Numbered from the stretch's first letter, positions 33,833 through 42,674 are shown. The stretch: DNA of 64,000 bases from Durusdinium trenchii (GCA_963970005.1 CAXAMN010008446.1:717833-781832); one strand, 5' to 3'. The notes: generated by a model from the sequence alone, not told the origin. Numbers and translations: made by a program.

Positions 33833-34877
33833 TCTTGAATTCCCTCGATTCGACAAAACGAAAAAGAGGATGTTTTCCGGGCCTTCCACGTCCCCCTGGC
33901 CTGGGCGCCTTCCGGGGCCCAGGCTCAAGCATTGGGTGTTTATGATACAAAGAAAGGTAAGCACGCAACTGTGACATAGGGACAGAAATTTCTGACAGCT
34001 GGGCGAGCCCGTCGTTGAGGTATATACGAGCAGTTTTCGCGGCTCCCCACCGTCCTTGAATTAGAAGGCGGTCGAAACTGCCGTGGTGCTGAAAGAAAAA
34101 AGTGGCTCCCCCTCTTCGGAGGGAGTAGGGGCGGTAAGCATATTCCTGAAGCTTAAGGGCCTCAATGCCTTGATTAAACAATTTTCTCCAGGCGTGAGGT
34201 TTCACGGTGAGGTAGTCATGTGGTTTGGCTTGACATTTCCATTGGTACAAACCTGGCAGTACTGAAGAGTCATGTATAGTGGCACTTTCTGCTGGGCCTT
34301 GGCGGGCGCCGGACTTTGTAAGTCCAAGGGAAATCACAGCGGGACCCTTAGGCCCAGTGATGTAGACATCTTTTGCCCGGACGCTTAAAAGTTCGCCAGT
34401 ACGCAACAAGCCAAAAAAGGCCACTCGGAGAGACAGGCCAAATGCCGGACATTCTTGAAGCACACTCCAACCACATAAAGCATTGAGCAAGTTCAACGTG
34501 AGAGGCGGAGCCCGATTGGGGATCTCTGCGGTATTCCACGCCTTCATAAGACGCCAACTTCCCGGAAGCTTCTTCTTAAGGTTGGGATCATGGTCCTGTA
34601 GAGCGGCCAAGGCATTATTGGCCACCGATTTTCCCTCTCCACTTGCCCAGAGGAACTCCAAATAGTCGGAGACGAGGTTGTCCATCTGGGAGGCTTTTGA
34701 AGGCAAGCTGAGGCCCTCCCTTGTTAACCACTCCAAGAACTGGCGAAGGGACTGATCATAACGGTGGCGTGTGCGAGGCTGAACTGTAAGGTCTTTCAAC
34801 TTTCCTAAACTCTTGCGGACTTGTTTGCGCTGCTGCTTGCTGCGGCCTTCGACTATCTTCTTCGTGCTTTTAGCCAT
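33833..34877 (-). CDS. tyrosine recombinase (integrase) of the retroelement, 3' end cut by gap
   Basis: The ATG at 34877 opens a 348-residue reading up to the gap. An N-terminal SAM-like helical part (residues about 30-110) precedes the catalytic domain. Arg159 lies in LLRTGELLSVRAKDV (box A), Lys188 in LGLTKSG (the beta-hairpin Lys), Arg254 in RPYSLRRGGAT, Trp277 in GRWG, and the nucleophile Tyr286 in ARIYLND. The usual His of the H-x-x-R box is Tyr251, and the second His/Trp site is Trp. It would integrate the element's circular DNA by strand exchange. The start overlaps the end of pol by 25 nt. The frame continues past the gap to 33630, but that part is a TA repeat and is probably not coding. 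Confidence 0.8.
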
Positions 34878-35785
34878 CCTTTGCGGATGGGCCGGCGGGA
34901 CGGTTTGTCCGCCGGGTTTTGTTTCGTGTCAATGTAGCCCCAGGCTACATGAAGTCCGCTAGCTAACAGCAACGCACTGATCTTGGCAAGAGTTCTTCGA
35001 AGTTTCCGGCTACTTGAGCGACCGCGCGACAGGGCATGAAGAACAACCAATGAGTCAACAAGGTGCAAGCATCGGGTGCCATACTCCTGCAACTCTTTAA
35101 TCCTCCATACCAAGGCGGTCTTCACCGCACGCATCTCCAAAGCATTGATATGTTCAGCCTCTCCTGTCCAATGCCAACCAACGACATCTCGCCAACGCCA
35201 CAATTTTCCAGGGATTGAGGCTCGCAACCGGTGATAACGTGCCGGAACATCAGTGGACAACTGAAGCAAGACCGACACCTGTCCCAACAACTTGCGCACA
35301 AGGCCAACTGGGTCTTGCCCCGAGCGCGTCGTGTGCCTCACCGGGGGTCTCATAAGCAATCCCGCCATGGTGGAGCATTTCCCTGGGGTCAGCTGGTCCA
35401 CAACGTCCTGAGTCGTCCTCTCGTCATTCAACCCAAGGGTAGCAAACAAGCCATGCAACAAACAAGCGACCACGGGGACCGACCAGCTGTTGCCCAAGAG
35501 TGTGAGCCTGGCATCGTTACAATGCACTGTACCACTTTCAGCTTTTGGGAGGCACTTGGCCGTGTAGTGAGAGGGGAAGCCTAAGATCGTCTCCCTTTCC
35601 AACGTAGACGGGACACGCACTTGACCTTGCGAATTGCTCACGCAATTTTCCCACCGGTATTGGTATGGCGGGAACCTATGGAGGTCAGCCTGCCACCTGG
35701 CTTTAGCCTCCTCAGGGCATGATGATAAGCCGGCAGGTTTCCGCCCCGGTGTTGGAGAAGGGCGAGATGTCGTGAACGTCGGAAA
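34853..35785 (-). pseudogene. pol, distal part after the in-frame stop: methyltransferase C-terminus and second half of RNase H
   Basis: This is the same reading frame as the segment upstream of 35788, separated from it only by one TGA. The first 48 codons contain ARWQADLHRFPPYQYRWENC. After the GTG at 35641 come ERETILGFPSHYT and LLGNSWSVPVVACLL, matching the C-terminal methyltransferase motifs (IX region and motif X, G-N-S-x-x-x-P-V). Then comes the rest of an RNase H: Glu in HINALEMRAV, Asp in LHLVDSLVVLHAL, and Asp in GYIDTKQNPADKPSR. There is no natural ATG start, so this is part of one long pol and not a separate gene. It ends at a TAG at 34853-34855, inside the recombinase start region. 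Confidence 0.8.
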
Positions 35786-35788
35786 TCA
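35786..35788 (-). other. in-frame TGA splitting pol
   Basis: The frame reads NSSN, TGA, FPTFTTSRP and continues open for 310 codons with conserved methyltransferase and RNase H motifs. A single C-to-T change of a CGA Arg codon would explain it, which is the expected product of deamination at a methylated CpG (inference). Programmed readthrough is possible but there is no supporting signal. Confidence 0.85.
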
Positions 35789-38725
35789 ATTTGAGGAGTT
35801 GGTCTTCCACCCTGGTTCGAGAAAGTCCCGCTCATCGACAGTAGCTTCAAAATGGGTGCTTCCTGCCACCGGCAGCCGTGGATGAGGGCCCTTGACCACC
35901 GTGACACCCCCAAGAGCTCTTGGCTCCCAGTTGAACCAGTACAACCGAGGGCGCCGACACAACGACAAGCCACAAGCATCGACCAACCAAGGCTCCAAGT
36001 TGTATGCCTCAGACATGATCTGACAATCGGCGGCATCCATGGAGGCTACGTTTTCAACAAGCATGTAGGTTGGACACCACGTGAAATAGCGCCTGATCAT
36101 CTCCTCTATCCTCGGAACATGAGAGAACAAGCAAGATCTCACATCACGCAGGGCACCTCTCCGATCTGTGTTGAGCCCGGAGACCCCTTGACAAGGGGGT
36201 CCCGCTCCTAGCAACACAGCACAGACTCCTGGGAACCTCAGTGACCAACTGCTGACCTCCTGCTCATCTATGTTCTGAACGTCCTCGATGGCAATGACTT
36301 CTGGGAACCAACTCTCAACGACTCTTCGGGCCTCGGGAGAGATCTCCGCAGACACATATCCCGCTACCGGGACCTGCAGAGAGTCAACGGCAACGCGCAA
36401 CGCCCCAATACCATCAAACAACGAGACAACCAAGATACTACCAACTTCATCCTGGGAGATCACATCTCCCCTGCAACTGGCCATGCTTGCCGCCACTCCA
36501 TAGGGGCTCAACTGCCGAGACACGCATAATCCACCTCCGGTGGTAGATGCATCACTGGCCGTGACCTTTTCGGAGATCGGTGTCCGGAAGTCCATGTAGG
36601 CCAAAGGGATCAAAGCAAGAAACCGGAGGAGTTCATGCTCTACTTCTGACCCCAGCGGCGCTCGCTGAGTAGGCTTTAAACTCCCCAACTCTACTACTCG
36701 TCTCCAAATCGCATTCAGGCCAGCTAGCAAAGGGCGCCTAAACATAGCCATGTATACAAAGCCTCCCCCAATGACCTGAAGCTCTCGCTGCGACGCCTTG
36801 CCTTGAATCACGGCCTCACACGCTAACCTCACATACCTCATTACCTTGTCCTTTTTTGGACCGGCCTTGCCCAGCTCTCCATCAACCCATGCACCTTGCA
36901 CCTCGGCTCTGACCTCCTGAGTCACTGCCTTCTTCGGATGACGTGGCAGCCCTAGAGTCTCATACGTCTGCCTCACTGCCAGGGTCCACGCTGATGGAGT
37001 GCCCGCCAACATCTCTGCGAGAGTTCGATCAACCTTTTTAAGCTCATCGTAGTTGTCCAGGTAAACTCGGAATAGGTGTGGTGCACTACTAGAGGGTCTA
37101 TCTCGCCTGATTTCCTGATGCCCCGAAGCTAGACGGGCATCCCCTTTCAAGGCTTGATTGATCACTCTCCTATGCACATGCTGAGCGATGGCGACCGAGT
37201 TGATGAACCCCATGGGCAACACCTGTGTGACTAAGTGCCATCCACCTCCTGTATAGCCTTTTGGGAGGGCCTCACTAGGTACCTCCCGTCCAAACCCCAT
37301 GTACTTCCACCAGCTGGATGGTGTCCGGAACAAGTAAAAGAAACACCTGATGTCTTCCGATGAGGTCACCAATAGTTGGCTATCTTCGAGAACGATCGAT
37401 GACATGCCTATCACGCTCGGAAGAGTTGAGGTGTCTCCAACTAGGCTTCTACAGCAAGCGTTAGTCGGCACGAGGTTCATAATGAGCCTACAGACCTCAA
37501 AGACGTTCCCATGAGCATCAGTGGCCTGCTCCTGCTTGCTGACGGCAAACAGTCCGTTCAGTAAAGGGCGCCCTCCTATATGGTGAAGCTGACTGACGTG
37601 CATAAGTCGACAAACGCCCCGACGAACCAGCCCCGAACAAACCTCAGCCCAGTGGCAGGCCTCCACCATGATGCTTGGAGTCTTCCCCAAATGTTGGTCC
37701 TGAGGCGGAAGGAGGAAGTCCTCAAAATTCTTCACATATGCCAGAGTCCCCCCTTCGCAGAAATGTTCAAGCTCTAGACTGCCTACAGCTTCAGGGAATG
37801 CTGCTTCCACCATGCGCCAGTCAAATCGACGGGCGACTTGAACGATCTCACCGGAATAGTCTACCGACCGTGCTTTGAAGAACTCCCCAAAGTCGAGGTC
37901 TGGTACTTCACACTTCGTCAATTCAGAATCGTCAACCACCTTCGACAGCCTCTCAACAATATTCAACCGCGTTCTGTCCTCTCTCAACCTTTCAATGGTC
38001 CGTGTCCCATACAATGAATTCAATGCTTGCACTAATGCATCTGCACAACCACCCTGGGAAACACCTAGCTTCAGAGACGATGGAAGGGGCAGGGGGAAAA
38101 GGTCCCCTTTGGTCTCGCTGCAACGCGCGTAGGCCTGCTCTTGCACCTTCAACGCCTCTAGAAGCACCCTTCCCAACTCCTCAAAAGTCAACCCCTTTTT
38201 TCGACAGGCTGTAGCAAGGTTTAGACGACACTCCTCAAATGCCTGCCGTCTGCTTGTGTCCAGCACCGTCCTTCTCAACTTGCCCGAAGGCAAGGAGGCA
38301 TGTCCTGTAGAAGCACCTCCTCCCGATGCCCTGTGGCCGACTATCATCTCACGACCAGAGCACTGGGAGTCATGCTCCCCTTTTGAAAAATCCTCTTCAA
38401 CCAACGTCAATGCACGCTCAACGGGCAGCCCCAATGTAATGCGTCCTCTGACATCACACTGGGAGCTGCACAGCTCCCCTTTCAACTCTTCGTCAAGCCC
38501 TCTGTCTGTTCGCTGCCTCTTCCTCTCAAGCCCTCTCTGCTTCAAGCCCTTCTCGCAACAATCCTCTATCAACTTTTCAACAGCCATTGCTTCCTCCTCT
38601 TCACCAACCTCTATGCCCTTCTCTGCCTCTCTAGCCTCATCCAGCTTCCTTTGCCTCTCAGCTCCTCCCAGACTTCCTCTTGTCCCTTCCTCAACGCTTC
38701 CTTGCACTGATGATGACATCATCAT
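35786..38725 (-). CDS. pol, proximal part: reverse transcriptase, RNase H first half, C5 cytosine methyltransferase
   Basis: 979 codons from the ATG at 38725, overlapping the end of ORF2 by four bases (ATGA). Residues 1-300 are charged and unassigned. The reverse transcriptase spans about 370-690: finger motif CRLIMNLVPTN near 412-422, motif A around Asp458 (SSEDIRCFFYLF), motif B LPMGFINS near 503-510, and motif C YLDN at 555-558, where YxDD is usual. An RNase H start with Asp725 (TASDASTTGGG) follows. The methyltransferase begins at about 762: motif I SLFDGIGALR (769-778), motif IV GAGPPCQG with catalytic Cys845, motif VI ENV (891-893), and motif VIII RRPRLYW (924-930). The remaining methyltransferase motifs and the RNase H end lie beyond the TGA. 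It copies the element RNA and may methylate cytosines. Confidence 0.85.
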   Translation of the reverse strand: MMMSSSVQGSVEEGTRGSLGGAERQRKLDEAREAEKGIEVGEEEEAMAVEKLIEDCCEKGLKQRGLERKRQRTDRGLDEELKGELCSSQCDVRGRITLGLPVERALTLVEEDFSKGEHDSQCSGREMIVGHRASGGGASTGHASLPSGKLRRTVLDTSRRQAFEECRLNLATACRKKGLTFEELGRVLLEALKVQEQAYARCSETKGDLFPLPLPSSLKLGVSQGGCADALVQALNSLYGTRTIERLREDRTRLNIVERLSKVVDDSELTKCEVPDLDFGEFFKARSVDYSGEIVQVARRFDWRMVEAAFPEAVGSLELEHFCEGGTLAYVKNFEDFLLPPQDQHLGKTPSIMVEACHWAEVCSGLVRRGVCRLMHVSQLHHIGGRPLLNGLFAVSKQEQATDAHGNVFEVCRLIMNLVPTNACCRSLVGDTSTLPSVIGMSSIVLEDSQLLVTSSEDIRCFFYLFRTPSSWWKYMGFGREVPSEALPKGYTGGGWHLVTQVLPMGFINSVAIAQHVHRRVINQALKGDARLASGHQEIRRDRPSSSAPHLFRVYLDNYDELKKVDRTLAEMLAGTPSAWTLAVRQTYETLGLPRHPKKAVTQEVRAEVQGAWVDGELGKAGPKKDKVMRYVRLACEAVIQGKASQRELQVIGGGFVYMAMFRRPLLAGLNAIWRRVVELGSLKPTQRAPLGSEVEHELLRFLALIPLAYMDFRTPISEKVTASDASTTGGGLCVSRQLSPYGVAASMASCRGDVISQDEVGSILVVSLFDGIGALRVAVDSLQVPVAGYVSAEISPEARRVVESWFPEVIAIEDVQNIDEQEVSSWSLRFPGVCAVLLGAGPPCQGVSGLNTDRRGALRDVRSCLFSHVPRIEEMIRRYFTWCPTYMLVENVASMDAADCQIMSEAYNLEPWLVDACGLSLCRRPRLYWFNWEPRALGGVTVVKGPHPRLPVAGSTHFEATVDERDFLEPGWKTNSSN

Positions 38726-40140
38726 TCCTTCTGCTTGCTTTTCCCTTTTCCTTTCTTCCCCTTCTCACCTTTTCCTTTTTCGTTGAGGGGGACATAGCGA
38801 TCCTTTCCCTTGCCACTTGGAACTTCACCTCGATCCCGTCCTGCAGATCCATAGGGTCTCTGGGAGGCCATCCTGTTGCGAAGCTCCTCCCTTGCATTGC
38901 GCGCAGCCTCAGCCGACTCGGGCCCTTGGCTCAGGCCTGCAGCATCAGCCGAGACCAGCTCAAGTTGCCGGGCCACTGACCAGTGACCGCCCCTAGCTTG
39001 CTGCTCCAGCGCCTTCACCCTCTGCGCCAGTAGGTCCACTGTGCGAGCTATATGACCTTGTAGGAGTAGGTCAGCGCCTTGACACAGCGTCAACAGTTCT
39101 TGGCACATGGATGGTCCGCAGAGGCCCTGGAGTTCGGACCTAAAGTATTGCGAAAAAAGAGGCGGGAGGCTCTTCTTGTCTTGCGAATGAAGTGTCCCTG
39201 CAGACGTCAGCATTGCTTCTTTCATATTGCCGATCGTCTGAGAAGCTAAGCTGCCAGGGAATCTCCTTGTCAGCCTCAGTGCCTTTTTTCGCTCCTCAAA
39301 AAGTCCTTCCTCCATCTCCTCGTCACCACTGCTGCTCGAGGATGATGAGCTACTGCCGTCATCTTCACTTGATCGCTTTCTCTTCTTGGACCCTTTGTTG
39401 CTAAACCTTCTGGCCCGCTTCAACAACTTCATGCGTGAGCTCACTTCGGGGTCAAGGCATGTGCCCCCGAAGATGGCCTTCAAGGTCTTCTGCCCACGCT
39501 CAAGGTCTGCCGCCTCTTGCTCGCCAGCGATCTCCTCCTGCTTTGATGAAGGCTTGCTCAACTTCTTCTCCTTTTCTTTCAACTTCTTTTTCTTCTTCTT
39601 TACCTTCTTTTGACTCTCCTCACTGGGAGGCTCAGCCTCCCCTGCCACTTCCTTCTTCTGCCTCTCATGCAGCTGACGAAGTTTGCTCATCTCATCTTCA
39701 GCCTCAGGCTTTCTCATCTCCTCCTCATACATGGTCTGCCAGGCCTTCTTATCGCCCTCAACCAGCCAATATCCAGCCGCATGGATGACGTCTGGGCCTG
39801 ACTCACGTCTTCCACAGTCCGGCTCACAAACGTGCAGCTGAAACACACGCTTCTGGGGATCTGACAAGAGCTCCGTCATGTGGTCCGACTGAGTTCCTGT
39901 TGCACGAAAGGTCAGGTACCCTTCGTCCTTTCCGATCCCCTCCACAAAGCCGGCTAGCTTCACGTGCCCTTCATAGTAGGAAGCTTGAGCAAGTTCCACA
40001 AGGCCTAGAGTCCGAAGCTGCACCGCGGCCAACTCTTTGAAATGGTGTAGGCGGGTGACTTTTGCATCTGGATCTTCAGCCCTGGAAGGTCTCTTCCGGA
40101 GGGCTGGCGCTCTGGTGGCGGGTCGAGCGCGTGGGGGCAT
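38722..40140 (-). CDS. retroelement ORF2, gag-like basic protein
   Basis: The ATG at 40140 shares its A with the TGA of ORF1 (TGATG). A GTG directly upstream would add one residue. There are 472 residues. About 40-140 is a compact region with several Cys/His (VCEPDC) of unknown fold. Then comes a long Lys/Glu-rich coiled or disordered stretch (KKVKKKKKKLKEKEKKLSKP), a Ser run with acidic residues (about 265-280), and a helical region around SQYFRSELQGLCGPSMCQEL that could correspond to a capsid-like domain. The basic tail KGKGEKGKKGKGKSKQKE could bind RNA. The position between ORF1 and pol and the coupling to both suggest a Gag role (inference). No aspartic protease is seen. Confidence 0.7.
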   Translation of the reverse strand: MPPRARPATRAPALRKRPSRAEDPDAKVTRLHHFKELAAVQLRTLGLVELAQASYYEGHVKLAGFVEGIGKDEGYLTFRATGTQSDHMTELLSDPQKRVFQLHVCEPDCGRRESGPDVIHAAGYWLVEGDKKAWQTMYEEEMRKPEAEDEMSKLRQLHERQKKEVAGEAEPPSEESQKKVKKKKKKLKEKEKKLSKPSSKQEEIAGEQEAADLERGQKTLKAIFGGTCLDPEVSSRMKLLKRARRFSNKGSKKRKRSSEDDGSSSSSSSSSGDEEMEEGLFEERKKALRLTRRFPGSLASQTIGNMKEAMLTSAGTLHSQDKKSLPPLFSQYFRSELQGLCGPSMCQELLTLCQGADLLLQGHIARTVDLLAQRVKALEQQARGGHWSVARQLELVSADAAGLSQGPESAEAARNAREELRNRMASQRPYGSAGRDRGEVPSGKGKDRYVPLNEKGKGEKGKKGKGKSKQKE

Positions 40141-41240
40141 CACCGCCTCCTGTTGAAGAGCTCCTGTTTCGCCCTTCGGGTCACTCCCTTATTCTTGCCA
40201 GCCCACCACCTGGGGTGGTTTGACCAGGGGGCTCGGCCTATCCAGCCCGGGCCTTGGCGTGCCACCGGACGTCCCTGATTCTTCACCGGGGGTGTCCTGG
40301 TCGGAGGCCGCTGCACTGGAGGGGGTGCTGGCGGAGGCCCGGGTGGCGTATGCGGGCTCGGTGGACGGACTGGAGGGGCTGGTTTCGGTGCCTCGGATCG
40401 CTTAGCTTCCCGCACACGTGACCCGGTCACTGATGTGCTCCCGGATGCTGACTTTCGCCTCCTGCGGCCCTTCTCTTTCTTGTCACTGCGATCTCGCCTC
40501 CTCCTTCTCCTCTCTCGTCCCTTCGAACTGGGAGATGAGTTGGATCTCTCCCTTCTCCGTCTTCTCCTGGATCTGCTTCTCTTGGACCTCAACGCCTCTG
40601 CACGGTCACCTGCTCCTTCTGTGGCTAAAGCAGGCTTCACACGAGCGTCCTTGGGCGAAGCGGTCTCTGGCTTGGTGGATCGTTCAACTGGCGGGTCTGG
40701 ATCTCTGTGGCTAGGCCTGGGCACCAGAACTGTCTGGGAGCTATAACTCTTGGTTCTGCTCCCCTGGGGTGGCTCTGGAACTGGAGGAGGCGGTGGCAGG
40801 GGAAGTTTGCCACTCGGCCGGGCGGAACTGGATGGATGGCTATCTGGTCTGAGAGGTTGGTTCTTGGGACTATCGGTTGGCCTAGTGGAGGGTTCGGATG
40901 GTCGGCTGGCTGTTCGAGATTCGGGCTTCTTGCTTCCTTCTTCTACTCGTTCGGGCTTGTCTGAGGGCTTCTCTGTCGCACGGGGCTTGTCTTCACGGTG
41001 GGCTTTCTTGCGCTCGTCCAGGCTTTTGATTTCCTTCAGCCAGTCTTGTAGGAGCCCAAAGCAGCCCTCGTAGAAGACAACCGCGCTTTCGTCCCGATCC
41101 GCTGGAATCACGTTCCGGACCGAGACTGAAAGCTGGTAGGCCTTTCTGCAAGGCCCGCAGGTGCCCACTCCCTCTTCACGGCAGAGGAAGTGCCGGCACC
41201 TTTCGCAGACTGGGAGGGGTCTTACCCCCTCCCTTCCCAT
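40140..41240 (-). CDS. retroelement ORF1, zinc-ribbon and Arg/Ser-rich protein
   Basis: 366 residues from the ATG at 41240. The N-terminus has a compact Cys cluster (C12-x2-C15, His17, Cys20, C28-x2-C31) that fits a zinc ribbon. Residues about 75-200 are rich in Pro, Ser and Lys, including a seven-Pro run. About 218-265 is Arg/Ser-rich (KRSRSRRRRRR and GRERRRRRRDRS), like RNA-binding or nuclear-localisation tracts. The end is Pro-rich and then basic (WWAGKNKGVTRRAKQEL). It is the first frame of the element and ends TGATG into ORF2. The role is unknown; binding the element RNA or DNA is a guess from composition. Confidence 0.65.
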   Translation of the reverse strand: MGREGVRPLPVCERCRHFLCREEGVGTCGPCRKAYQLSVSVRNVIPADRDESAVVFYEGCFGLLQDWLKEIKSLDERKKAHREDKPRATEKPSDKPERVEEGSKKPESRTASRPSEPSTRPTDSPKNQPLRPDSHPSSSARPSGKLPLPPPPPVPEPPQGSRTKSYSSQTVLVPRPSHRDPDPPVERSTKPETASPKDARVKPALATEGAGDRAEALRSKRSRSRRRRRRERSNSSPSSKGRERRRRRRDRSDKKEKGRRRRKSASGSTSVTGSRVREAKRSEAPKPAPPVRPPSPHTPPGPPPAPPPVQRPPTRTPPVKNQGRPVARQGPGWIGRAPWSNHPRWWAGKNKGVTRRAKQELFNRRR

Positions 41241-41375
41241 TCACTCTCTTAAGCCCCAATGCTACGGTGAAAATTATTACCGACTCTGTGATTAATCATG
41301 AGGTCATAAGATCATGTCGATCATGTCGACGACATCGCTGCGAGTCCGACTTCTTCGCGACTTCTTGTGCACCCG

Positions 41376-41411
41376 AGGGCTCCAACCATCTCCTCAGGTG
41401 GTTGGAGCCCT
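41376..41411. other. perfect 13-bp stem hairpin upstream of ORF1
   Basis: AGGGCTCCAACCA and TGGTTGGAGCCCT flank a ten-base loop (TCTCCTCAGG). It lies 136-171 nt before the ORF1 start (minus sense). It could be a structure in the element's 5' leader or part of its terminal repeat. A matching copy near the 3' side was not found. Confidence 0.75.
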
Positions 41412-41419
41412 AGGGGTAA

Positions 41420-42000
41420 CAAGCAAAAATTGTCCAAAATACGTTTTCACGGAGACCGAAACAATATGAAACAATGAGACACTCACACCATTTCTGCTTG
41501 ACGAAGTCCATTATCGAATTACGGAGACTCCAAATCAAACACTTACCATTTACGTTTCTGTTTGTTTCGACACAGTTCGACACTTTTGAAGGCCTTGAAT
41601 ATCTTGAATGACCCGGTTCTGCCTGACGAAATGGAATCCTTGGACAGTCCTATACTGGTGGACACCTTGCACGTCCACCTATAGGCATGATGGATGATCG
41701 CGGCATGACACGGCGAGTACTCGCTCGACTCCACCACAGGCGGATAGTGCACGCCCCCAGCGAGGATCCAAAACACCTCTGAAATCTGTGACTCTGCGGT
41801 TTGACATTGACGTTTTTTGGATTTTGGGGTTAGTCGGGGCGTTGGATCATCTCCATCCAAGGTCGACCTCGAGGGTAAGAATTCAGGCCAGCAGTCGAAA
41901 GGATGAATCAATGTTGTCATGTCCCGGCAATGGCTTTCATTCTCGAGGCTATTCGAGGCTGGAAGTTCTACTTGCTGCCCCCAGAAAGGCCTCCCAAAAC
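41420..42000. other. non-coding stretch flanking the retroelement
   Basis: Only short unsupported frames. No splice pair, RNA gene or repeat that I can defend. Confidence 0.35.
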
Positions 42001-42026
42001 GCAGTGGTTACCCTCCCTCCAACAAT

Positions 42027-42114
42027 CATGGAAGTGGATGGCAATGTGGATGGCATGGCCCCTAGAAAAACCCCTTAGCTCCTCTGCAAACAGGGGGTGA
42101 ACTCCACTTCCATG
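42027..42114. mobile_element. inverted-repeat (MITE-like) family C, copy 1
   Basis: Perfect 12-bp terminal inverted repeats, CATGGAAGTGGA and TCCACTTCCATG, enclose TGGCATGGCCCCTAG and GGGGGTGAAC. The same ends and interior occur at 59565. Confidence 0.65.
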
Positions 42115-42674
42115 TCTTTATATTATCACATTTCACAGGGAGACTCCAATTGGTTTTGGGCGACTGAAGATTGGGATGATTGGGTCCCTTGCTACCTCTG
42201 GAGGGCGTCTCCTTGCCATGGTGGCGTCCCCTCAGGTAGACATTGGTCGACTCTGGTGGGTCTTGTGAGGACCCCCATGCATGGTTTTGTACATACTCCT
42301 AGTGCACCTAGAGTCCTAGAGCCCAGTTGATATCTGTTTGGACAAGACCGTATTTTGGCTGGCTGGTGATTGGTGATACCAAATAGAGATCACTCAGACT
42401 CAGGTTCTTACATGTATTTATATATCTTAGGTATACAATCATGTTCCGTCTTTTTCCCTCTTTATCCATGTTCCATCGCCAAGTCGCACGTCACAGGGTT
42501 TTCATTTGCTCGAGGCCAAGAGACATTGCCGAGCTTGTGATCCGGCATCCACGGTGCCGACGTACGAATGGGCGGGCCATCCGATATCATCCGGTCATAC
42601 ACGGGCGGAATCCAACTTCAGCCGATGGGCGGGTTCCAACAAAGCAAAAAGCACACCTTCGTCTCGATACCCAG

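Larger units (their letters stand above)
33630..41412 (-). mobile_element. tyrosine-recombinase retrotransposon (DIRS/Ngaro-like) with a C5 cytosine methyltransferase
   Basis: Four consecutive minus-strand frames cover 7.4 kb with almost no spacer: ORF1, ORF2, pol and a tyrosine recombinase. Reverse transcriptase plus RNase H plus tyrosine recombinase, with no DDE integrase or aspartic protease visible, is the layout of DIRS-like elements. Those usually carry an N6-adenine (Dam-like) methylase. Here a cytosine-5 enzyme is present instead, buried in the RNase H. Codon use is even and there are no introns, unlike the host exons. The outer ends are not defined: I found no convincing terminal or split repeats, and the 3' side is broken by a gap. 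One TGA in pol and possible damage at the gap suggest a recently inactivated copy. Confidence 0.8.

Noticed and set aside
35638..36036. Minus-strand frame overlapping pol in another register
   Set aside because: The pol frame on both sides of the TGA carries the conserved motifs. This one is a shadow, so a frameshift explanation for the split is not needed.
36288..38979. Several plus-strand frames over the retroelement
   Set aside because: They are antisense shadows of pol and ORF2, with Ser/Leu/Pro-rich sequence and no domains.
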